Source: an uncultured Collinsella sp. (lineage in GTDB: Bacteria > Actinomycetota > Coriobacteriia > Coriobacteriales > Coriobacteriaceae). From it: a stretch of 7,244 nt of DNA. Within the stretch, counting starts at the first letter, position 1; each line of letters starts with the position of its first letter. Positions 1 through 5,098 of this stretch are shown piece by piece. The translations under genes and the position numbers were made by a program. The notes beneath the pieces are model-generated. The model was not told where the DNA came from. It ran no database searches and worked only from the letters and a program-made list of their open reading frames with translations. The stretch is taken from the NCBI GenBank assembly GCA_902494295.1, contig CABUSL010000109.1:1-7244 (forward strand). Reading direction: 5' to 3'.

Positions 1-564
1 ACGTTCCCGCCGCTCGAAGAGCCCGTCGTGAAGCGCGTCATCCACACCACTGCCGACTTCTCGTACGCCGATTCCCTCGTGTTCACCCATGACGCCGCGC
101 ACTGTGCGCTCGACGCACTGCGCGCAGAGGCCACGGTGCTCACCGACACGAACATGGCGCTCGCAGGCATAAGCAAGCCCGCGCTCGCGAAGATCGGCTG
201 CCAGGCCGTGTGCTACATGGCCGACCCGGATGTCGCCGCAACGGCGCGCGCCGCGGGCACGACTCGCGCCGTTGCGAGCATGGACAAAGCTTGCGGCATC
301 GAGGGTCCGCTCATCGTGGCCGTCGGCAACGCTCCCACAGCACTTCTGCGCCTCGCCGAGCTCATGGACGCGGGGAAGATCGCGCCCGCGCTCGTCGTTG
401 GGGTGCCGGTTGGGTTTGTGAACGTGGTCGAGGCGAAAGAGGAGCTACTCGCGCGACGCGTGCCGGCCATCGTCGCGAGGGGTCGCAAGGGCGGCTCGAC
501 CGTGGCGGCCGCCATTATGAACGCGCTGCTCTACCAGATCACGCGCCCAGGCGGCCCGAAGTGA
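1..564 (+). CDS. cbiC: Precorrin-8X / cobalt-precorrin-8 methylmutase, 5'-truncated by window edge
   Basis: CbiC/CobH moves the C-11 methyl group of (cobalt-)precorrin-8 to C-12, giving hydrogenobyrinate or cobyrinate, in the cytoplasm during corrin-ring synthesis. The frame is open from base 1, so 187 residues are visible and roughly 20 N-terminal ones are missing (family about 200-215). The GTG at 28 is an internal valine, because the family sequence continues upstream of it (PLEEPVVKRVIHTTADF). Visible family blocks are RVIHTTADF with the catalytic histidine at fragment residue 15, TDTNMALAGI (48-57), GNAPTALL (109-116), GVPVGFVN (134-141) and GRKGGS (161-166). The reading frame is intact. 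The stop TGA (562-564) overlaps the GTG start of cbiJ, so the two are co-transcribed and probably translationally coupled. An anaerobic-type pathway is inferred from the likely host; sequence alone does not separate CbiC from CobH. The family call is secure. Confidence 0.95.
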   Translation, partial: TFPPLEEPVVKRVIHTTADFSYADSLVFTHDAAHCALDALRAEATVLTDTNMALAGISKPALAKIGCQAVCYMADPDVAATARAAGTTRAVASMDKACGIEGPLIVAVGNAPTALLRLAELMDAGKIAPALVVGVPVGFVNVVEAKEELLARRVPAIVARGRKGGSTVAAAIMNALLYQITRPGGPK

Positions 565-1334
565 CGGCCCCCGCATCCGCGCCGGCGCTGCGCATCTTCG
601 CCGGCACCACCGAGGGCCGCCTCCTGTGCGAATGGGCGAGCGGGGCGGGAATCCCCGCTCGTGCCTACGCGGCAACCGAGTACGGAGGCGAGCTTTTGGG
701 CGAGCTTCCGGGCATCGAGGTGCATGCGGGCAGGCTCGACGAGGCCGACATGGAGCGTGAGCTTTCCGGCGCGCGCATCGTCGTCGACGCCACGCACCCC
801 TTCGCTACGCTCGCAAGCGGCAACATCCGGGCCGCTTCGCTCGCCGTGGGTGCACGATGCCTGCGCCTTGCGCGCCCGGTCGAGGCGCTGCCCAAAGGCG
901 TCGTGTCGGTCGCGTCGATCGCCTGCGCGGCGCGCTTTCTCTCCGAGAACCCGGGTCGCGCGCTTCTCACGACGGGGAGCAAGGAGCTTGCTCCCTACAC
1001 GCGCGTCGCCGATTTCGCGGAGCGCTTCTTCGTGCGTGTGCTCCCTCTGCCCGGTGCTATAACGAAGTGCATCGACGCGGGGTTTTCGCCGTCGCACGTC
1101 ATCGGCATGCAGGGGCCCTTCACCCGCGAGCTCAACGAGGCGATGCTTCGGCAGGTGGGCGCCCAGTGGCTTGTGACCAAGGACTCGGGAACCGTAGGCG
1201 GCACGGCCGAGAAGATCGCCTCCGCGCGCGACGTGGGAGCGCGCTGTATCGTGGTCGCCCGTCCCGCCGAGGGAGGCGGGGCCCTTTCGCTTAGGGAAGT
1301 GGAAGACGCGCTCTTACGGGAGTTCGCGCGCTAG
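561..1334 (+). CDS. cbiJ: Precorrin-6A / cobalt-precorrin-6A reductase
   Basis: CbiJ/CobK uses NAD(P)H to reduce the corrin macrocycle of (cobalt-)precorrin-6A to 6B, a cytoplasmic step of cobalamin synthesis. With a GTG start at 561 the protein has 257 residues, the normal family length. This start fits best: the first family motif begins about 11 residues later (RIFAGTTEGR, residues 11-20, the nucleotide-binding start), and the GTG overlaps the cbiC stop in the GTGA arrangement. Upstream in-frame codons only read through cbiC out of frame. An AGGCGG about 8 nt before the GTG may serve as a weak ribosome binding site. Other motifs are DATHPFA (76-82), TTGSKEL (137-143), IGMQGPF (181-187) and TKDSG followed by GG (206-214). 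It ends the visible cobalamin cluster, and I see no strong terminator directly after it. Local GC is about 70%, above the genes to the right. Confidence 0.94.
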   Translation: MTAPASAPALRIFAGTTEGRLLCEWASGAGIPARAYAATEYGGELLGELPGIEVHAGRLDEADMERELSGARIVVDATHPFATLASGNIRAASLAVGARCLRLARPVEALPKGVVSVASIACAARFLSENPGRALLTTGSKELAPYTRVADFAERFFVRVLPLPGAITKCIDAGFSPSHVIGMQGPFTRELNEAMLRQVGAQWLVTKDSGTVGGTAEKIASARDVGARCIVVARPAEGGGALSLREVEDALLREFAR

Positions 1335-1347
1335 GCGCTCGCCGCGC

Positions 1348-1476
1348 ATGCGTGCCCTCCCGCCTGCGAGGAGGAGCGCCCCGAGCAAGCTCGACCCGTA
1401 CAAGCCTGTCATCCGCCAATCGCTCGAGGACGACGCACGGAACTGGCGCAAGCAGCCCTTCAATAAGTTGCGGTGA
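1348..1476 (+). pseudogene. Relic of IS21-family transposase (IstA-like fragment)
   Basis: A 42-codon stretch outside the normal genes reads RRSAPSKLDPYKPVIRQSLE followed by DDARNWRKQ. This closely resembles the segment just after the N-terminal helix-turn-helix of IS21-type IstA transposases, where a pattern like PSKLDPYKPxIxxWLExDxxxxRKQ precedes the catalytic domain; the comparison is from memory of the family. Full IstA proteins have about 400-500 residues. Both the HTH and the whole DDE catalytic core are absent, so this cannot be functional. The similarity ends at RKQ (about base 1453). The next codons (PFNKLR, stop at 1474-1476) come from the palindromic element starting at 1461, which seems to have interrupted or replaced the rest. 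No istB and no IS terminal repeats are visible. The ATG at 1348 marks only the open frame; the true left edge of the relic is unknown and could touch the end of cbiJ. Confidence 0.65.
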
Positions 1477-1537
1477 AATAGCGTCTGTTTTTGCTGCTTA
1501 ATAGCATATTCAGTCCCTAATTCACCGCAACTTGTTG
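1461..1537. repeat. 77-bp imperfect palindrome, MITE/REP-like intergenic element
   Basis: The outer arms 1461-1477 and 1521-1537 are inverted copies of CAATAAGTTGCGGTGAA, matching at 16 of 17 positions with one T/G wobble; 13 positions are uninterrupted (AAGTTGCGGTGAA / TTCACCGCAACTT). Pairing continues inward with mismatches: TAG/CTA (1479-1481 with 1517-1519), CTG/CAG (1485-1487 with 1511-1513) and TGCT/AGCA (1492-1495 with 1503-1506), leaving a small loop near 1497-1501. As RNA from either strand it would form one long hairpin. It lies between the convergent ends of cbiJ and the permease gene, 8 nt past the permease stop. It could therefore limit read-through or protect 3' ends, although no U-tract follows it on either strand. 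The nearly full-length symmetry and the abrupt edge against the transposase relic suggest a small mobile or repetitive palindrome. Copy number elsewhere is unknown from this window. Confidence 0.75.
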
Positions 1538-1545
1538 GTGGTGGC

Positions 1546-2760
1546 TTACTGGTAGCGTAGGCATTCCACCGGGTCGAGCTTTGCTGCACGGCGAGCGGGG
1601 TAGAAGCCAAAGATTACGCCGATGCCGACCGATACGGCAAATGCGATCAACACTGTTGTAATGGAGAAGCTTGGCGTGATCGTCCCGGTAGCTCCAAACT
1701 CGCTCATGATGCCCGAGCTTGCGGCAAAGAACGTGAGTCCCCATGCCAGCAGATAGCCAATCAGGACACCCAACAGTCCGCCGGTGACGCACAGCGCCGA
1801 AGACTCGGCCAAAAACTGCGCGGTGATATCGCGACGACTGGCGCCCAGAGCGCGGCGGATGCCGATCTCGCGAATGCGCTCCGTTACGTTGGTAAGCATC
1901 ATATTCATAATGCCGATACCGCCGACAAGCAGCGAGATGCTGGCGACGGCACCCATGATGAGCGAGAACGCGCCCATAAAGGAGTTGAGTGCATCGATGG
2001 CGCTTTTCATGGATGTCGCCGATACACTGTCGTACTCATCATCCTCCTCGATGCCCTTCATCGCGCGCACCTTGGACTCGATGGTCTTACAAAGCTCATC
2101 CATGTCCGTGTCCTCGGCGGCAAGTGCCGTCACGCTGGGGAATGAAGGATTCTCGTCGCCGAACAGCCCGGAGATGGTTTCGCGTGGCATATACAGCGTG
2201 AGCGAGCCCATGGAGTCGCTGCCGCCATCAATCACGCCGACAATCTGCACCTCGCCGTTGGACACCTTGATGGTTTTCCCCAGCGCATCCTGTTCGTTGC
2301 CGTAAAGCTGATCAGCGCCGCCGCGGCTGATGAGCGCCACGCGCGAGCCCGATTGGGACTCGGCCTGGGAATAGGTGCGCCCCGCAACGAGCTTGCTGGC
2401 CCCCACGGCGTCGAGCATGTTGCTATCGACACCCTGTGCCATGACGGTATAGCTTTTATCGCCGGTCTTGTACTCGGTATACGCGCTGTCGACAATGCCG
2501 ATCTGCTCAATCTGCGGCACCAGTTTTTGAAGCTTCTCGATGTCCGACTCGGTGAGTTCTTGCGACGAATAGATTTGCACCATGCGTGCCGCATTGAGGC
2601 CCAGGCTGTTGACCAAGCTGTTTTGGATGCCGCCGATGAGCGAAGTCATGGCGATAACCGAGGCGATGCCGATGACAGTGCCCAGGATGGTGAGCAGGCT
2701 GCGCCCCTTGTTGGCCTCGAGCGAGTGAAGTGCTTCCTGGATGAGATCGCGGGCGCTCAT
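1546..2760 (-). CDS. ABC transporter permease, MacB/YknZ type with FtsX domain
   Basis: This 404-residue membrane subunit belongs to a mechanotransmission-type (MacB/YknZ) ABC transporter. It has the usual layout: a cytoplasmic amphipathic start (ARDLIQEALHSLEANKGRSLLTILG), TM1 at about 21-43, a large extracytoplasmic domain at about 44-260 (MacB periplasmic-core fold), TM2 at about 262-286, TM3 at about 318-345 and TM4 at about 366-387. Family signatures are GGIGIMNMMLTNVTERIREIGIRRALGASRRDI across residues 280-312 and the C-terminal FGFYPARRAAKLDPVECLRY. The ATG at 2758-2760 overlaps the ATPase stop codon (ATGA) and has a strong AAGGAGA site 7 nt upstream (2767-2774), which supports this start. 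It should dimerise and work with the ATPase and adaptor encoded just upstream. The ECD is acidic between TM1 and TM2 (EEDDEYD, 238-244). The closest characterised relatives are likely B. subtilis YknZ and E. coli MacB; the substrate is unknown. Confidence 0.93.
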   Translation of the reverse strand: MSARDLIQEALHSLEANKGRSLLTILGTVIGIASVIAMTSLIGGIQNSLVNSLGLNAARMVQIYSSQELTESDIEKLQKLVPQIEQIGIVDSAYTEYKTGDKSYTVMAQGVDSNMLDAVGASKLVAGRTYSQAESQSGSRVALISRGGADQLYGNEQDALGKTIKVSNGEVQIVGVIDGGSDSMGSLTLYMPRETISGLFGDENPSFPSVTALAAEDTDMDELCKTIESKVRAMKGIEEDDEYDSVSATSMKSAIDALNSFMGAFSLIMGAVASISLLVGGIGIMNMMLTNVTERIREIGIRRALGASRRDITAQFLAESSALCVTGGLLGVLIGYLLAWGLTFFAASSGIMSEFGATGTITPSFSITTVLIAFAVSVGIGVIFGFYPARRAAKLDPVECLRYQ

Positions 2761-3530
2761 GCCATCTCTCCTTTCGGCGGGTTGGCGGAGGCGGAAATCA
2801 TGGGCAGGCTATCTACGGCGCTGCGCAGGGTCCGCGGTGCATGTGGAATATACGCGCCGTCGTGAATGCGACCGTCGCGGATGGTCACGGCACGGTCGGC
2901 CTCGGCGGCGATGCCGGGGTCGTGTGTGATAAGCACGATGGTCTTGCCGCGCTTCTGGAGCTTATGGAAGGTCTCCATCACAAGCGCTCCGGTAGCGGAG
3001 TCCAGATTTCCCGTCGGCTCGTCGGCCAGAATGATGGGCGGGTCATTGACGAGGGCGCGCGCGATTGCGACGCGCTGCATCTGGCCGCCCGAGAGCTCGG
3101 ATATGCGGTGGTCCCAGTGGTCGACCGGTAGCGTGACGGCCTGCAGCGCGTGCACGGCGCGCATTTCGCGCTGGCTACGGGGCACATTGGTGTAGGCCAG
3201 CGGCAGCATGACGTTTTCGATAACCGACAGGCGCGGCAGCAGGTTGAAGCTCTGAAAGACAAAGCCAATGCTCAGGGCGCGGACTTCGGTCAGCTCGTCA
3301 TCATCGAGCTCGGCCACGTTGAGCCCTTGCAGGTAGTAGTCGCCCACCGTCGGCTTATCCAAGCAGCCGAGGATGTTCATGAGCGTCGACTTGCCCGAGC
3401 CCGAGGGGCCGGTAATGGCCACGAACTCACCGGGATTTACCGCCAGGCTCACGTTGTGCAGGATGTGGGCGCAACCTGCCTCGCTCTCAAAAATGCGGTG
3501 CACGTTGCGGATGTCGATAACGGGACGCAT
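2757..3530 (-). CDS. ABC transporter ATP-binding protein, MacB/LolD/YknY type
   Basis: This 257-residue cytoplasmic ATPase powers the adjacent FtsX-type permease. All catalytic motifs are intact: Walker A GPSGSGKST (41-49), Q-loop VFQSFNLLPRLSVIENVMLP (91-110), signature LSGGQMQRVAIARAL (146-160), Walker B with catalytic glutamate IILADEP (166-172), D-loop NLDS (175-178) and switch histidine ITHD (H203). The FNLLPRLSVIENVMLPL and EPTGNLDS wording is typical of the MacB/LolD/FtsE-like branch. After the core ends at RDGRI (about 222) there is a tail of about 35 residues (HAPRTLRSAVDSLPM...) longer than in minimal YknY proteins; its role is unknown. The ATG at 3528-3530 overlaps the adaptor stop TAA by one base (TAATG), with a GAGG about 9 nt upstream. 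The stop overlaps the permease start by 4 nt. This packing indicates a translationally coupled operon. Confidence 0.95.
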   Translation of the reverse strand: MRPVIDIRNVHRIFESEAGCAHILHNVSLAVNPGEFVAITGPSGSGKSTLMNILGCLDKPTVGDYYLQGLNVAELDDDELTEVRALSIGFVFQSFNLLPRLSVIENVMLPLAYTNVPRSQREMRAVHALQAVTLPVDHWDHRISELSGGQMQRVAIARALVNDPPIILADEPTGNLDSATGALVMETFHKLQKRGKTIVLITHDPGIAAEADRAVTIRDGRIHDGAYIPHAPRTLRSAVDSLPMISASANPPKGEMA

Positions 3531-4966
3531 TACATACCCTCATCGGCAGACATGCTGCTCGAATCCGCGCTGTAGCCGCCGTTAACCGTTGCGTCCGCTC
3601 CGGTGTCCATGACGAGCGTGTCGCCATCGCGCAGCTTGGTAACCGGCACGTTGGGGTTGATCTCGTTGCCCTGGTCGTCGCGCTTGACCTGTGTCTTGCC
3701 GACTACGGCTTCGTTGTCGTTTTGCGTCACGACGGTCACCTTGACGCGGCGGGTTTGCTTGCCCCCGTCATCGGTTGCCACGTTGACGTAATAGTGTTCG
3801 CCGTCTTCGGTCATGAGCGCCATCGTCGGCACCATCACCACGTCGTCGAGCTGCTCGGTCACCACCGAGACCTCGGCCGTCATGCCCGGCTTCAGGCGCG
3901 CGTCGGGCGCCTCGATGAGGATGTCGACGTTAAAGGTCACGCTGCCGCCACCACCGTTGGCGGCGTCGGAGTTTGCCACCGACGCGATAGCCGTGACGGT
4001 GCCCTGGCTCACGATATCGGGAAACGCGGGATACGTGACGTTGGCGCTCTGCCCAACGGCGATCTTGGCGATGTCCTTTTCGCCCACCTGCACGGTCAAC
4101 TTCATCTTGGACAGGTCGGCGATCTGCATGCACTGCCTGCCGCCGCTCGTATCGCTTTCGCCCATGATCATGCCGCCTGTAACCGTGGCGCCCACCTTGG
4201 CGTTGAGCTCCACGATGCTACCCGAGCTCGGGGCCGTGACCGTGCGACTGGCTGCCTTGGCGTTCGCCTGGTCGAGGTTTGCCTGGGCCGATGCGAGGCT
4301 GCGCTGCGCGGCCGATACGGCGTTCGTGTCCGCTGATGTGTCGGAGACGCCAGCCGCTGCGGAAACTCCATCGACGTCCGTCGTTGGGGTGGTCTGCGCG
4401 GCAGCTGCGGCTTTCTGCGCGTTGGAGAGGTCTTCCTGAGCGGCTGCAACTGCACGCTGTGCCTCGGCAACGTTGCGATCGAGCTCGTCGTTTTTAATAG
4501 TCATAAGCACGTCGCCCTCGTTGACGGATTGGCCTGCCTGCACGTTGATCGAATCGACCGTACCGTCGACAGAAGGGGAGACCACTGAGGACGAAATGGG
4601 TTTGAGCTGGCCTTTCGCCTCGACCGTTGTGGTAAACGTGCCCTCGGTCACCATGTCGGTCACAGGCCCGCTAGCGCCCTGTGGCTGCGCATTGATAACC
4701 AGGGTTGCGACAATGGCAATGAGCGCGATGGCACCCACGACGCTGGCGGCAATACCGCGTCGAATCAGCTTTTTGCGTCGACGTTCGGCACGCTTTGCCT
4801 TGAGCTTGGCATATGCCTCTTCATCGGAAATCTCGGTCATATCGTTCGTGCGTCCGCTTTGCTTGTCGGCATGTACGTTTGTAATCAGAGGAATCGTTTC
4901 GGTGGCACCTTCGGGCGTGCGCTCGGTATCATCTGGGCCCGGGGCGATGGTGGGGACATTCGGCAT
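3530..4966 (-). CDS. Membrane-anchored adaptor subunit (HlyD/MacA/YknX type) of the ABC transporter
   Basis: This 478-residue adaptor should link the MacB/YknZ-like permease to its extracytoplasmic partner or substrate. Layout: a polar N-terminal cytoplasmic region (1-71) ending in a very basic run (KLKAKRAERRRKKLIRR, 54-70), one TM helix (about 72-92), the first half of a lipoyl-like domain (about 125-160, VSPSVDGTVDSINVQAGQSV), an Ala/Gln-rich coiled-coil hairpin (about 162-240), the second lipoyl half (241-265, VTAPSSGSIVELNAKVG), a beta-barrel (about 285-370, including ARLKPGMTAEVSV), a membrane-proximal domain and a Ser/Gly/Asp-rich tail (456-478). The start at 4966 is chosen because AAGGAG lies 5 nt upstream (4972-4977). 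An ATG at 5029 would place its first 21 codons in the intergenic hairpin. Met43 (base 4840) has no ribosome binding site. The 70-residue cytoplasmic tail is longer than in most YknX proteins. It is the first gene of the operon, with the ATPase and permease following. Confidence 0.9.
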   Translation of the reverse strand: MPNVPTIAPGPDDTERTPEGATETIPLITNVHADKQSGRTNDMTEISDEEAYAKLKAKRAERRRKKLIRRGIAASVVGAIALIAIVATLVINAQPQGASGPVTDMVTEGTFTTTVEAKGQLKPISSSVVSPSVDGTVDSINVQAGQSVNEGDVLMTIKNDELDRNVAEAQRAVAAAQEDLSNAQKAAAAAQTTPTTDVDGVSAAAGVSDTSADTNAVSAAQRSLASAQANLDQANAKAASRTVTAPSSGSIVELNAKVGATVTGGMIMGESDTSGGRQCMQIADLSKMKLTVQVGEKDIAKIAVGQSANVTYPAFPDIVSQGTVTAIASVANSDAANGGGGSVTFNVDILIEAPDARLKPGMTAEVSVVTEQLDDVVMVPTMALMTEDGEHYYVNVATDDGGKQTRRVKVTVVTQNDNEAVVGKTQVKRDDQGNEINPNVPVTKLRDGDTLVMDTGADATVNGGYSADSSSMSADEGM

Positions 4967-4971
4967 AGCGT

Positions 4972-4977
4972 CTCCTT
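4972..4977 (-). promoter_or_regulatory. Ribosome binding site of the adaptor gene
   Basis: On the minus strand AAGGAG stands 5 nt before the ATG at 4964-4966. It decides this start over the in-frame ATG at 5029, which lies beyond a hairpin and would add residues unlike any cytoplasmic adaptor N-terminus. Confidence 0.85.
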
Positions 4978-5003
4978 TATAGAAAGAACCTTGATAAGTA
5001 TAA

Positions 5004-5027
5004 GCGCCCACCGGTTGGGGCGGGCGC
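5004..5027 (-). terminator. GC-rich hairpin between the L,D-transpeptidase and adaptor genes (possible weak terminator)
   Basis: GCGCCC (5004-5009) pairs fully with GGGCGC (5022-5027). Inside, after one mismatch, CC (5011-5012) pairs with GG (5019-5020) around a six-base loop. Read on the minus strand, the hairpin lies about 72 nt after the transpeptidase stop and is followed by TTATACTTATC, a poor U-tract, so termination may be partial. The same TATACT resembles a -10 box for the adaptor operon, with about 25 nt from a predicted transcript start to the ATG. However, I find no convincing -35 at 16-18 nt, as the hairpin occupies that space. The exporter operon may therefore have a weak or activator-dependent promoter, or rely on read-through. 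Confidence 0.4.
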
Positions 5028-5098
5028 ATAGGACGGTTTCTTTCGGAACTGTTAGATTGGTCGCAGCGGTTTCACGTTGTAGGAATGCGCGCGTTGCA

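Noticed and set aside
210..560. Frame open upstream of cbiJ, which would give a 374-residue protein overlapping cbiC
   Set aside because: The extra N-terminal part is Arg-rich out-of-frame cbiC sequence. CbiJ homology begins just after the GTG at 561, and high GC removes stop codons in unused frames.
1314..1610. Minus-strand 98-codon frame across the cbiJ/permease gap
   Set aside because: It overlaps the permease 3' end, the palindrome and the transposase relic, has no recognisable protein features, and is best read as chance.
3722..4439. Long plus-strand frames opposite the adaptor gene
   Set aside because: They are antisense shadows of the adaptor; the His/Arg- and Ala/Ser-rich translations show no domain.
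4967..5029. Longer adaptor start at ATG 5029
   Set aside because: The added 21 codons cover the intergenic hairpin and have no ribosome binding site in front. AAGGAG with ideal spacing supports 4966.
5031..5050. Possible stem ACGGTTTC/GGAACTGT as a second regulatory hairpin
   Set aside because: It pairs well only on the plus strand through G-U pairs. The transcribed minus strand has two mismatches, so it is weak.
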